DNA of 64,000 bases, taken from the NCBI GenBank assembly GCA_037355855.1, contig CM074765.1, positions 2,976,001-3,040,000 of the forward strand, in the 5' to 3' direction. The DNA is from Pseudo-nitzschia pungens (lineage: Eukaryota > Bacillariophyta > Bacillariophyceae > Bacillariales > Bacillariaceae). The notes beneath the pieces are model-generated. The model was not told where the DNA came from. It was given only the letters and a program-made list of their open reading frames with translations, and made no database searches. A program made the position numbers and the translations under genes. This document shows, piece after piece, positions 41,170 to 52,509 of this stretch (position 1 is its first letter; each line of letters begins with the position of its first letter).

Positions 41170-41704
41170 TACGGTAGAGTGAGAGCAGGCGTCAAAGATG
41201 CTACCAGCAGTTTTGTACAAATCGTACAAAACGACGAAACTCGGTGGTCTTTCATATTGCTTTCCCTCTCAACACACCTTTCGTTACAAGAAACTGCTTA
41301 CTTGGAAGTGGGTCGAAAGTACTCGTAGAATATTTTTTTGTTCAAACCATTGTTGGGAAATTGAGAAAGATACCCACTTCACTGTGGTACATTTGGAGCA
41401 AACGATGAGTCGAAGAAACACTTTTATGAGCTTGTCTGCTGTCATAAAAATGAGTTCGTCAGGTGCAATGCATCGAGGTAGATACCATTTTGAATAGTAC
41501 AAAGACTGATTTTCAATTCAATCGTATATTTATACATTTCTACTACTGCATTCTGTTACGCTATGAATAATCACTAACGGATGAAAATCTCTCGGCTGTA
41601 TCCCCTTCCCAGACAAAAATTTCACCTAGTCTTTTCCTTTCTTGCAATTCACATGTTCCTCATCATGGAAGTCTCCACGATCGTTGGATTCGATTGAATT
41701 TAAA
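41170..41704. other. Intergenic, nothing recognised
   Basis: 3' flanks of two convergent genes. The 41198-41497 frame shows no coding features. Confidence 0.4.
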
Positions 41705-42112
41705 TTACACAAAGGCCCACACAAAGCCTCCGATAGTTGCAGCTGTAAGGACGGAGAGGCTAACCGAAGAGGCTGATGATCCGCCTTCTATGGCAGCGAC
41801 TGTTTTCTTGGGAATGGTTCCGGGACATGGCCCCAAGTCACTTGTTGTTACTATTTCGTCACCGATTTTAATTTCATTTCCACCAATACCAAACTTTAAG
41901 CCATTTGTCCCATAGCATATGTTCTGGTCTCCATTGTATATCGAAGTTAAACTCGAGAATTGATCTTCATAGGAGGACGGGCAGTCCCCAATGCAAACGC
42001 AGTGATCCGTAATGCACGTATCTACTCCATTGGCTGAAGGGACCGTCATCGCGTTGACTGAAAGTGTGGTCATCGCGACGAGCGTCAACAGGAATGTAGG
42101 AAAACTGTTCAT
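41705..42112 (-). CDS. Small secreted Cys-containing protein with C-terminal hydrophobic tail
   Basis: 135 residues from ATG 42112. Signal peptide MNSFPTFLLTLVAMTTLSVN. The short mature part has six Cys (DTCITDHCVCIGDC, NICYG, GPCPG) and a beta-like segment (GLKFGIGGNEIKIGDEIV). A Ser-rich stretch precedes a hydrophobic tail (VLTAATIGGFVWAFV) ending at the stop, so GPI anchoring or a short membrane tail is possible. Not recognised as any named family. No intron. Confidence 0.75.
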   Translation of the reverse strand: MNSFPTFLLTLVAMTTLSVNAMTVPSANGVDTCITDHCVCIGDCPSSYEDQFSSLTSIYNGDQNICYGTNGLKFGIGGNEIKIGDEIVTTSDLGPCPGTIPKKTVAAIEGGSSASSVSLSVLTAATIGGFVWAFV

Positions 42113-42876
42113 TGTCGCTAGTTTGTCAGATGGGTTTGTGTAATACTACTGTGCGAAATAGTCACTCTAAACTCTGAACCCATCAGAGTACCACGAATGG
42201 ATCTTGTGGTATCGACATGGGACGCCCTATTCATCAATCGATCGAAGCTGATGATTCTCGTCACAAATTTTCGATGTTTTTCTAACGGCTAGATAGTCTG
42301 ACTGAAGTGTCAATCATCGCAACACTCACGCGTCGGATCTACCGTACCGTAGTATTACGAAGTAAATTTACTACTATTCGAAAGCACGTGTTGTTTCTCC
42401 GCGCACCTGAAATCTGTCGCGCACTTGTTTTAATTTGAAACTGAAAGGGCAATTGTAACATACTAGTAGCCGTACGTTGATACGGAGTACAATTACTACG
42501 GGAGCGTACAAGTACGAGTAAGGTTACTCGTGCCTCGTCCTTTATCATCTACGGTATCCGTGACTTCTACTGTGATCATTAGGTAAGAGTTTAGTGAGCA
42601 TAGTCACCGTGACACTGTAGACCACAGTATATTTTCTACATGAGCGTCCGCCGGTATGTGTAAGACTAAAGATTCTTGTTGTCACTGCGTCCATCTGTCT
42701 ACCGTAATTTTGATGGATAGAGGTACGAAATCTCCAAGCTCACTTTTTTTTTGCTTTGCTATCCTGTATTTGCAACAATAATAAAGACAAGTTGCTCTGT
42801 AACAAATAGACCACTTTAAACTTTAAATCACTAACAACATTAACTACAAGCGCTCACGCTACTCCTCACAAGGCCA
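42113..42876. other. Intergenic, nothing recognised apart from GTAAGGTTAC words
   Basis: Contains the promoter of the small secreted gene. CGTAC/TACGGTA words are dense at 42340-42370 and 42470-42535. An AT-rich segment borders the transposase relic. Confidence 0.4.
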
Positions 42877-45520
42877 CTATGCTCGCGACTCCTCCAGCAT
42901 TTTGATTTCCTCTGGGGACAGGTGTGCCTTTGCAATTTCCATCCTCTCTTTCGTGATAGCTTTTGCTGTGTTCACTACACTTCTAAGATCCTCAGCCATC
43001 TTCTTTCCAACCTCTGTGTCTTTAGGTGTGATATCCTCCTGCTGTAATTCCTTCAGTACAGCATCATCCTCTGCAGTCCAGCAAGGAACTGCACCAACTG
43101 GAGGATCATCTTTCACTGCTACTACTGCACTCAGTATCTCTTCTTTCTTCAGACCTGTAGCCTTTTTCCCAAGCTTCCACTCGTAAATTTATTCATGCTG
43201 TTCACCCGAAGCTTTGCAAAGCCGCCACTGCATGACTGAATTAGTGTTTTGCAATCCGTTTCCTTCCTCGCATACACCTCCACACGAGCCTTTGTGGGTT
43301 TCATTGTTTCGATCTCCTTTTTGTGACGTGCTCGTTCATCGGCGATGTGCTGATTGTGACAGTTGTATGGCCTGACACCAAGAATGATATATTTCTTCCC
43401 TGCAGTATTTGCCTTTGCAATTGCATCTTGAATCTGATGCACTGTAGTACCTTCCGATCTCGTAACTCGCTGCTGATTCCGTGGAGCTTCCATACGAAAC
43501 ACATTCCCGTCAAATCCAAAACTATTCAGAGTTTTAACTGCAGCGGTGTTCTGTCGTTTGAGTTCTAGTAGCTCCACTGTTGCCAGATCTTTTGGTAAAA
43601 TCATGAGCTTGTGAACTACGTTACAATCTCTGAGGCACTTGCAAGCAAACGGACTAATTCCTACCTTCTCCCAAAAAGATCTTGATCTCGCAGGAGCAAA
43701 GGCGGCGTCAAACGCAGACTCTAATTTCATACCGCCCCAGGTCTCTTGTAATCCAAACACCATTACTGGGGAATCACTCCACTGTAGAGATGCCCCTTCT
43801 GAATAGCGCATTTCATGCAGTTTCTTCCTGTTGTTGTGACATGCCGTCTTAAAGGGACTGTAGCTCCAGTCTGTAACTTGTGTGACGTGAGTTGTGTTCG
43901 GCACTCCCAGTAGTAGTAGCACCCCCTTACGGCTCAGTTCCTGCAGGAGCTCTTTGTCAAGACAGCCTGGACCGGAATCCACAATAAACAAGACCCATTT
44001 TCCGTTTGCTGGCTGTAGGTAGGGGTATAACGGGAGGAGGCTTGTTAGAACGTACTTACGAAATTTGTTGCTGTCCATTCCCGCACTGGCGTTGCAATTA
44101 GCTGAGTGTGGGCGTTTAGTGATCTGTCCAAAGCCCCAAATTCCATCGCATGAGCCTGCATGGTCCAGTTCATCAGTGAAACTACGGGAGATTTATTTAT
44201 TCTCTTCCATTGTTGCTGTACACTTAAGTTGAAAGTGTACAGGGATAGGATCTCCCGCAGCGCTGCTTCCTCCGATCATCGTATGATGTGAGTTGCTTTT
44301 GTTAGCCTTCGTTGCTCCCTTGGGCAAAGTCACGCTACGCGGACTATACTCGATCACTGGGTGTCTGCCACATCCGCCAGTGCGGCTGCAGGTACCATCA
44401 AGTGTCAACCCAGTCTTGTCGACATTGAGAATATGGTGTAATTGGCGAGGCAAGAATACAAGCTCCCCCGCATGTCCATTGAACGTCTCCATCTCAGTAG
44501 GCAAACGGGCAAACCCCTTGTCAAGTAATAGTGATTTCAAGTTACTAAACCACTCATTAATCTTGTTATATGTGGTCCAGACTGCTCTTTGTAACACTCT
44601 AATGTAGATTAGAAAATTTATCAAATATGAACAATCGTGGAACATGAAATTTTCAACATCGGCATGCGTATGACCATTCCCAAATTAGTCGTATGCTCGC
44701 CATAAATATTGATCCATTGTCGAGCCGACCGATTAGGCACATATGGCCATCTGGGACTCGACCATAGATTGGTACCGGTACATATGATCTATATGTACTT
44801 GAATACAATTATGCTCAATTGCTCTGTGGGATTTGGTTAATTATTAAATCGCAACCTACTAGCGTAAGCTAGCATGTTACACTCTTCTCTCCTCCAGCTG
44901 TGAGTTGGACCTGTTCACTTCAATACTTAGAGCAAACTTTGGTTGCAAGCACCTGTACAGAGCATTGAAATCTTTCAAAGAACAAGGACCCCTTGAGAGG
45001 CATGCTTCCAAATCCTCCACAGCCTTCTTCCGATTTGGTTTCACTTTCATTCCAGCAGAAGACAGAAGAAAAGAAGTCTCCATTGCTGTTACCAGCGCTC
45101 CCTGGAGTTCCACAGGAAGAATGGATGGTCTCCCCTGGGGTCCAGTGGACAATCCCTTGTTGCCTTGGGTCAAGCACCATTTCAAAGTGTTCATCTTAAT
45201 ATCAGTTCCATTCATTCTGTTCACCATATCACACGCCTCCTGCAGCAAGATTCGCTTTGATCCTGGCTGCTCTTTGAACAACTTTCCTGCAGCAACATAA
45301 GACTCTTCAGATCTGACCTTCTCCTTCTGCTTTGTTGTCATATCATACATCAATTGCAAATGGTTCCTCCTTGGTTTCTTCAGACTCTGCTCCTCTGGGG
45401 TATTAGGTGGATCCTCCTTTGTACTCTTGGTGTCGCTGGTGGTGTCATCCGCGTTGACATTGATTGTTCTCTTGCATACTGGTAGCGCATATCCATTCTT
45501 GAAGGACCCAACAGGTGTGA
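42877..45520 (-). pseudogene. Pogo/DDE_1-type DNA transposase relic, split by a solo LTR
   Basis: Reading leftwards, the frame runs from about 45520 (no ATG found at the right edge) through a helix-turn-helix region (QEACDMVNRMNGTDIKMNTL) to the LTR. It continues in the same frame (AVWTTYNKINEWFSNL). The DDE core shows LNVDKTGLTLDGT (first Asp), DELDHAGSCDGIWGFG, then VLFIVDSGPGCLDKELL (second Asp) with GVPNTTHVTQVTDWSY. A single TAA (44193-44195) interrupts it in frame. A frameshift near 43155-43190 separates the acidic C-terminal tail (ends 42877). Pogo/Tigger-like transposases move DNA by cut and paste. The copy is dead: one stop, one frameshift and an insertion. Terminal inverted repeats were not found. 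Confidence 0.85.
44590..44881 (-). repeat. Solo LTR inserted in the transposase gene
   Basis: 292 bp. It begins TGTAACACTCTAATGTAG and ends CGTAAGCTAGCATGTTACA, so both ends match the gypsy LTR in reverse orientation, while the middle has diverged. The target duplication CTCTT lies at 44585-44589 and 44882-44886. LTR plus duplication is 297 bases, so the frame on both sides is kept. Confidence 0.92.
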
Positions 45521-45818
45521 CACATTACGGTAGAATTAGATGGAGTGTTACGGGATAGATGTATTTTAAAGATGGATGATAAAAAAATTATATTATAAAA
45601 GAGAATGGTTGAATACTTTACGAGATGGGAATGATTTCTTGAGTATGTAATGAATGAACAATTGAACGATAATATTGTTCATCGGGCATAATATCAATAA
45701 TCGGCAAGTCATGTGAATCTTGGTTATCTTGATATTTGAATATCCAATTAGTATTGGATTGTATGTGTATTCTTGTACGTTGAATACTCAGTATATATAC
45801 ATGAATACTATCGTTTAG
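45521..45818 (-). repeat. Possible further degenerate LTR
   Basis: The stretch TACTTTACGAGATGGGA at about 45614 matches the reverse complement of the gypsy LTR (CACTTTACGAGATGGGA). Other parts (TGTTACGGGATAG; ATATTTGAATATCC) are only suggestive. The ends are not defined. Confidence 0.35.
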
Positions 45819-46358
45819 TAGGGGCAGCATGAAAAATCGGCGCATATGCACCGATTTCTTTTTTAGCAATCCTAACTTCTGAAGTATCAATCCAAAATCA
45901 ACAAGTAATGGCTTGTTAGAAAGCTCTCACTCTCCTCTTTCCATAGGTATATGGTTCTATAGACTTCAAAGGTGCTCTTGTTGTTGCAAATACTCAACTA
46001 AGTTTGCACATGAAATTTTGAATCGGTGCATATGCGCCAATTTTTCCCCTTGCGCATTTACTAGTAATATGGACTAGTTTGATTAATTATGCACATGCAT
46101 CTTTTTGGTCCAGATTTTTCTTCTTTTTTTTGGAAAGAACCTTCATTGTCACATTTGACTAACAGCATCAGCATCCGACAAAAAAGGGTGAAATCGGACT
46201 CATCAGATCAACAATAAACTGATGTTTGACTAAATTGAGTAAAATAAGACACGTCCGATTAACATAAAATTGATATTTGACTGATATTTGACTAATATGA
46301 CTCTAAAATAAAGATGGTGAAAATCAACTGTGGCACAGTAGGTCTTTGCTGCCCCTAC
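45819..46358. mobile_element. MITE-like element with 12-bp terminal inverted repeats and TA duplication
   Basis: GTAGGGGCAGCA (45819-45830) and TGCTGCCCCTAC (46347-46358) form the ends, each flanked by TA. 540 bp, no coding content. Inner inverted words CGCATATGCACCGATTT and CGGTGCATATGCGCCAATTT occur at 45840 and 46023. TA target sites with short inverted repeats are typical of Tc1/mariner/pogo-type non-autonomous elements. Confidence 0.7.
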
Positions 46359-46362
46359 TAAA

Positions 46363-47089
46363 GGTCTCCTCGCTGGTATCAAATCCAGGCTGACTACTAC
46401 TCCCACATTGGAAGCAAGCGCTCTCCCAAACGTTGGGCTACAGCTATCATCCATCAGTTCTTTCTTACCTCCTGGGATCTTTGGACCTACAGAAATGAAC
46501 GACTCCATGGTCCTGGGGGTACCCTGGATGCTGAACAACACCAATCTCTTGATGCTTCCATCACCTCAGAATTGGCAATTGGTACAGCTGGTGCACTTCC
46601 CCAGTCCCACTCCCTGTTACAAACCCCTTTCCACGTCCTACAAGGTTACACCCTGACTGCCAAGAGGCAGTGGCTTGCAACCATCCACCTTGCCAGGAAG
46701 CAGTATGCAGCGCCTGTCCCACCAGTGCAGCCATACCAACGAGAGGCTGCTCTCCTCAGAGCCTGGCTTACTGGACCTCAGGGTTGATTACACTTTGTAC
46801 CTTGGTCTTGTCTTCTGTTCTTGCTGCTTATCTTGTCATTTACCTTTTGATACTGGATCTTAACCCAATATCTCCATTCCCATCTCACTTTCTCTCAAGT
46901 CCCTATTTTGTGGGACTTGTTTGTCCTTTTCCCTGCTTGATCTTCAAGGTTTGTTTGAAAAATTTGTCGTTCTACCACTTGGGGTCCTGACTCTATGATG
47001 GAGGCGACGTTAAAGTCTGGTTACAGACTGAGTAATTTAGTTTCACCTTTGGTGATTAAAGTTATTTAAATACGTATATTATTATTATT
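46363..47089 (+). mobile_element. 5'-truncated LINE copy with target duplication
   Basis: It is flanked by a 15-bp direct repeat GCTGCCCCTACTAAA (46348-46362, 47090-47104), which is the right end of the MITE. It holds the end of ORF2 and the 3' UTR with AAAGTCTGGTTACAGACTGA, ending in a TTAAATACGTATATTATTATT-type tail cut at 47089. The same 3' end occurs at 19850-19926. Confidence 0.9.
46365..46787 (+). pseudogene. LINE ORF2 C-terminal fragment
   Basis: One frame is open from the 5' truncation point to a TGA at 46785-46787. It reads KRWATAIIHQFFLTSWDLW, YRNERLHGPGGTLDAEQ, YTLTAKRQWLATIHLARKQY and AALLRAWLTGPQG. The W-x-R-N-x-x-L-H-G pattern and the following helices are what I expect downstream of the RT/RNase H in LINE-type proteins. 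The catalytic RT is absent because of 5' truncation. Confidence 0.75.
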
Positions 47090-47104
47090 GCTGCCCCTAC
47101 TAAA

Positions 47105-48293
47105 CGATATATATTGGAGCACATTCAGGATTCAATAATCATTTAGAGCCTCTCGTAGGGGACCTACATCAACATGTCACAACAGGGGCCACTGTACCCC
47201 CTGATTGAGGGGGGGGGCATTGTGTTCAACACATTTTCTTCCATTTTATCCCTTGGTCACTGTACAGTCCATTTCTCCAAAACCACTCCTCCAATCAATT
47301 CCAAACTTGGAGGCCTTGTCTATCTTGATATAATAGAGCTGTTCAAAGTGTTCCGGTCCAAATCGATGGAGTAGGGACAGAGATATTAATTTTTGCTGTA
47401 GTTTCACCTCTATTTGATACCAGTTTTTCAGGGGGAGTGTACTCAGTCTACAGTTCGATTCTCAAAAACGACTGCTCCGATCAATTCCAAACTTGGAGGC
47501 CTTGTCCTTCTTGATATAATAGAGCTTTTCAAAGTGTTCCTGTTTGAATTGGTGGAGTGGGGACAGAGATATTAATTTTTGCCATAGTTTGGACCAGGTA
47601 GTTTTTTGGTCCAAAAAAAAAAGCAGTTTTGCTGCTGCTTTGCCAGTTCGATTCTCCACACCAAGTGCTCCAAACAATCCGCAACTTGGATGTCTCCTTC
47701 CTCTAACAGCGAAGATGGAGTGTGTATAATATCAGAATTAAGCTGACCTTGGTTATGGAGTTAGGGGGGGTGACAGGTCCCTATTGCTGTGATTGTTAAA
47801 ATGGAGTTTTTTTCAAATTTTTACCTTATTTTGTGGCCCGACGTAAGCAAAAGCCTGGTGCGCAATATAAGTCATGTTGGGTACCGTTGGAAAGCTCGTG
47901 ACCTTGTCATTTCAGTCATCGGGTATTAAATAGTGTCCAAGATGTACTTTTAGAGTGATAACAGTTGACAAAAACAGTGAGCCTTTCGATATTGCTCTGA
48001 CTCATAACCTGTCAGAAAAAACATGGTGATTTTAGTCACTAAACCCTTAACCTTACACCCTACGAGGGAAAAAAACAAAAATAATAATGGATTCTCATTG
48101 GCCAATATCTTGAAAACTTTAACCCTTGTCTCAAAACATAAAAGGTTGAAATATGACCATTGAATTGTCTTTTCATGCTCTTTCATCAAAAAACTGTTCA
48201 TGCAATGTTCATTCAGCTACTGTACAAAACTCCTCTGAATCAGGATGTTCCGGAACTGTAACTATTTTCATGCAAATTGCGCAATTTTAAGTC
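47105..48293. repeat. Non-genic region with a 183-bp tandem duplication
   Basis: Two copies, about 47270-47400 and 47452-47585, share CAGTTCGATTCTC, AATTCCAAACTTGGAGGCC, TTGATATAATAGAGCT and GGGACAGAGATATTAATTTT. A weaker third start is at 47646. The rest shows no gene. Confidence 0.7.
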
Positions 48294-49190
48294 AAACTCA
48301 TCAACTCACATCCCCCTTTTGCAACACAAATTTGGGGGGATAAACTCGCACTTTTTTCTTGCACTTTTTTCAAAATCAAAAAGTGCAAGTTTTCACCGGA
48401 CTAAAAATTCTGCACTTTTTAAACTCGCATTCGAGTTTGCTTCCACGGACAAAAAAGGTGCAAGTTTTCTTTGCAAAATTTTTTTTCTAAAAAAATATGC
48501 CTCTAGTATTAGCAAATTGACTCCATTGTTACGCCTTTATTACAGTATCAAATCGACTCCCTTGTTGCGCCTCTATTAACAAATTGACTCCCTTGTCCTT
48601 GCACCTCTATTACCAAATCAACTCTGCTGTTGCGCCTCTAGTATTAACAAATTGGCGCAACAAAGAGGGAGTCAATTTGGTAATAGAGGCACAATGAGGG
48701 AGTCAATTTGTTAATAGAGGTCCAATGAGGGAGTCAATTTGTTAATAGAGGTGCAACGACGGAGTCAATTTGTTAATAGAGGCGCAACAAGGGAGTTGAT
48801 TTGTTAATAGAGGCGCAACAACGGAGTTGGTTTGTTAATAGAGGCGCAACGACGGAGTCAATTTGCTAAGAGAGGTGCAATGACGACGGAGTCAATTCAC
48901 TAAGAGAGGCACAACGATGAGGGAGTCGATTTGTTAATAGAGGTGCAACGACAATTTATTTGTTGAAAATTTTGTTGAAAACACTCATTTTACAAAGAAA
49001 ACTTGCATTTTTCTGCTGAAATCTCACATTTTTAAAGAAAACTTGCATTTTTCTGCTGGAAACTTGCATTTTGTAATGAAAACTTGCATTTTTCTGCTGA
49101 AAACTCGCATTTATTGCTGTGTATATGTGTTTTTTTTTTCTAGAGCAAAAATGTGAGTTTTTTAGTGCCATAAAAATCTGCACTTTTTTT
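48294..49190 (-). repeat. Dispersed repeat, inverted relative of 15856-16440, with minisatellite
   Basis: Reverse complement of the 15856-16440 repeat at both ends: TTTGGGGGGATAAACTCGCA on the left; AAACTTGCATTTTTCTGCTG and GTGCCATAAAAATCTGCAC on the right. The middle (48650-48955) is a tandem array of about 34-bp units of the type GGAGTCAATTTGTTAATAGA then GGCGCAACGA, expanded to about nine copies. The left part has the same words inverted (48500-48640), making a large imperfect palindrome. Confidence 0.8.
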
Positions 49191-49204
49191 TATCATCCCA
49201 CAAA

Positions 49205-49680
49205 ATATGAAGATATTCAAGATGGATGCTATAATCTGTGCTAAGGTAGGAGAGTGTACTGGGACTACAGACAGCAGCCTCCAGTAACTGACTAACAGGT
49301 GCTGGACTGGGTGCTAGAGCTGTGTGCTAATTGGTAGCATACAGGCTTAGCAACAGGCTTAGCAACAGGCTTAGCAGCAGACCTATATCCTGTTTAGTAT
49401 GGATGCTAGCAGAAATTACTAGGGTCGTCGCGTACGATTTGTACCAATCATACGTACCCCGAGTAAAGCACCTTTTATGGTGTAGCTAGATGCTACAGGG
49501 TTAGGGTTGCTAATGCTACGAGATACTGAAAGATGCTAACCTACCATGATACCATGCTAACCGCCGGGGTCGGGTCATTGGTGTATAATATGTACTATGA
49601 CTGCATACCCGACCCAGACAGTTACCCAACGCGTTAGCAAGCAAGCAAGCAAGCACACGATTGAATATAATTAAGCGACC
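49205..49680 (+). repeat. LTR-like segment 5' of the copia element
   Basis: Begins TGAAGATATTCAAGATGG and contains tandem AGGCTTAGCAACAGGCTTAG, CGTACGATTTGTACCAATCA and CTACAGGGTTAGGGTTGCTA. It is homologous to 55333-55965. Its place before gag suggests the 5' LTR, but the right end was not defined and the 3' partner is missing. Confidence 0.6.
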
Positions 49681-50207
49681 AACTTCGAAGCCGGGACGCC
49701 GGCTAGAGCGCGTGAAGAAACCCAGCAGCTGATCCCTGCTGGCATCCATGCCTACACTTGGATGTAAAAGAACCATCTGCTGGATGTAAAACTCAGCTCC
49801 AGGCCTACAGTACAAGGAACTGACATCGACGTGCCTCCAGTGGATCCTTTGGACGATCGATATGCAGATACGGACGACAAGTTCAGAGCGGACGCGAGAA
49901 GAGACCTACAGCAATGTAAATGGGGCTCCCTTTTGCTAGATACCGGGACCTAGAGATCCTACGCTTAGAGGACAGCTCAAACTAGGTCTATGAAACAGAG
50001 CAGGGTGGTGGCTCCACCAAGACTTGGCCCGGAAGCAAAAAGGGATCGATTGAGCAAGGGACCGAACGAAAGAATCCATACGAGATGCCCTCCGATTGGA
50101 ATCTTCAGTACGTTACGAGTGTCCAGGATGGAAACGAAAGACTCTTAGAATCTTCAGTACGTTTCGGACATCCAGTTGCTGGTAGTGGATTGTAGCCAAA
50201 TGACTAG

Positions 50208-50350
50208 ATCCGGAAGGTCACCAAGTTTAATCTTGTCTAGATCCGGAAGGTCACCTAGATCCGGAAGGTCACCAAGTTTAATCTTGCCCAACCGGGAAGG
50301 TCACCAAGTTTAATCTTGCCCAACCCGGAAGGTCACCAAGTTTAGTCTTA
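50208..50350 (+). repeat. Tandem 33-bp units in the copia leader
   Basis: Four to five units of GGAAGGTCACCAAGTTTAAT followed by CTTGTCTAGATCC or CTTGCCCAACCC. They lie in the untranslated leader between the LTR-like segment and gag. A related duplication (GAATCTTCAGTACGT) is at 50099 and 50148. Confidence 0.85.
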
Positions 50351-50532
50351 TCTAAACAGAACACGAAAAAGGTCATCGAGAGGTATTCTCGCAATTGTCA
50401 ACACTATGTTACAGCAGCAACCACCACCGGTCGGAACCATTTCAATTATTCCGAGCAATTAACCGGAACAAACATTCTTTGAAAAAGGAACGATTTACAA
50501 ATCATCCAGAAGTCATCCGAAGCCTAGCCAAC

Positions 50533-52509
50533 ATGCCTAATCCTACTGAAAAGGAACAGTCCAAGCAGTCCCCCAACGATCCTAAGATCCTTGAAACCCC
50601 CGAGGAGGATACTCCAGGGAAGGATGAGCCGGACGATGAGGAGATCACTGATCCCTCTGATGAGGAGGAGACTGACGACTCTGATGAGGAGGAACAGGAG
50701 GAACAGAAGGAGCAAGGACGCAAGAGGAAGAATGCACCAAGCACCTACAAACCAGTCAAGAAGGTCACCAGAGCAGCAGCGGCGAAGGCAGCAGCAGCAG
50801 CGGCGAAGGCAGCAGCAGCGGCGAAAGCGGCAGCAGCAGCGACCGACACTGAGGCCCAAGACAATGCAGCAGGATCCAGGGTCCAGGCCGAAGATGATTT
50901 CTCTATCCAGCCACGTACCCAAAGCGACACTGCCATGGCTATGGTTGTCAAGCAACTCCAAATCCTACAGGACCGGATGGATGAAAAATTCGGTACCTCC
51001 AAAGATAAGGAGACCCTTATTGCTTCCAACAGAGCTGCTCAGGCGAGAAGAGGTATCTACAGCTACAACGACGGCAAGCCACTCACCAGACGAGAAGAGG
51101 ATCTCTTTGAGGTCTACGAATCTTTCTGTAATGAGGCGACGGCTGAAGAGTTATTCCGATCTGATTTATCCACGATTGATTCTATCCGTTGACTCACCCC
51201 TGAGCGCGCTTCCAGATTCTCCAGGAACCTTGCCTCCTACAGGCACCCTGCTTGTCCTGATCCTACGGCTGTCTATATCAGCGACTCTCTTATCGAGAAG
51301 CTAATGGTGTTTGCCAAATGGGTTCGCTACCAACCCCTCATTGGTGCTCGCCCCACTGCCAAGGAATGATTAGAGCAACATGATTCTTATGAACGGACCG
51401 AGAAGCGTCTAGTGGCGACAAAGAAGCAACGAGAGGCAACCCCCGTGACGACTCCACCACCTTCCTTAACGACCCTGCCCAAGTTTGCTGAGTGGGACCG
51501 AGCATTCCGCCAAGACCTACGCGATCGTTTCAACAAGCATGGATTCCCCCTACTGTATGTGATCCGTCCAGACAATGAAGCAGAAGTGACGGAGGAAGAC
51601 AGATCTAGTTCCATTGGCAGCAAAGACGGCTTCTCCAACTGGACCGAATACAATTTGCGGTGTGCAGTGCTTGAAGGCGAGCAGTTTGAAGAGGATAACC
51701 AGACGGTCTGGACGTTGCTTTGTGCTGCTGTACAAAGTGGTCCAGGCTGGGAATATATCCGAACCTTCGCATACCAAAGGGACGAGACACGAGGCAATGC
51801 CCGAGCGGCATACCTCCATATCTACGACCATGCCTTCACAGAGACGAACGTCGATGCGATTGTCAGCAAGACCATCAAAGCCATCGCGGACTCCAAGTAT
51901 TCAGGCGACTCCCGTCACAACAATTTCGAGACCCACTGCCGAAATTGGTTGAAGTTCCGTACCACTCTCATCAACTACGCTGGATTTGATCCGAAGAGAG
52001 ACGAGAAGCGATTTATCTTGGACTTCTTCCGATCGATTACAGACGAGCGTTTGAATAATGCCAAATCAATCGCCCTACGTGACAAGAAGACATATATGTG
52101 GAATTTCAGAGAACTGGTTGCAATGTTCACCGAAGAACTTGGTATCTCGACCATCCACCATTCGAACAAACGCGGTCGATCCGTCTCAGCTTTCGTGGCT
52201 AGTAGTGGAGGCGGGAATGAAGGTGGGAATGGCAACAAGAAAGCCAAATCCGTGGTAGACACCTACATTGGTACGATTGAAGCCAAGAAATATCCCCCTT
52301 CCGTCTACAGGACCTTCTCCGCCGAACAACGAGAGAAACTAAAAGAGCTCCGCCGAAAGAAGGCCCAATCCCGCAGCGTCCAAGCCGCAGAAACTCAAGC
52401 AGCACCGTCCCCACAGGCAAGCGGCGCTGGCAACAGTTTTGGACCGAAGGGACAAAAGAAAGGCAAAAATGGCAAAGGAAAAGGCAATGGCAACGCCAAG
52501 AAGGATTGA
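50533..52509 (+). pseudogene. gag: Ty1/copia gag with two in-frame TGA codons
   Basis: The first ATG is 50533 (MPNPTEKEQ). An acidic, then Ala/Lys-rich N-terminus (DEEETDDSDEEEQ; runs of AAAAAKAAA) is followed by a capsid-like region (WDRAFRQDLRDRFNKHGFPL; WNFRELVAMFTEELGIS) and a basic tail ending GKGKGNGNAKKD. TGA at 51190-51192 and 51367-51369 interrupt one otherwise continuous frame. Gag ends at TGA 52507-52509 and the protease follows in the same frame. No zinc knuckle is seen. Confidence 0.85.

Noticed and set aside
41198..41497. 99-codon frame downstream of the dioxygenase
   Set aside because: Starts at a non-ATG or poor context, has no signal or domain, and lies in a 3' flank.
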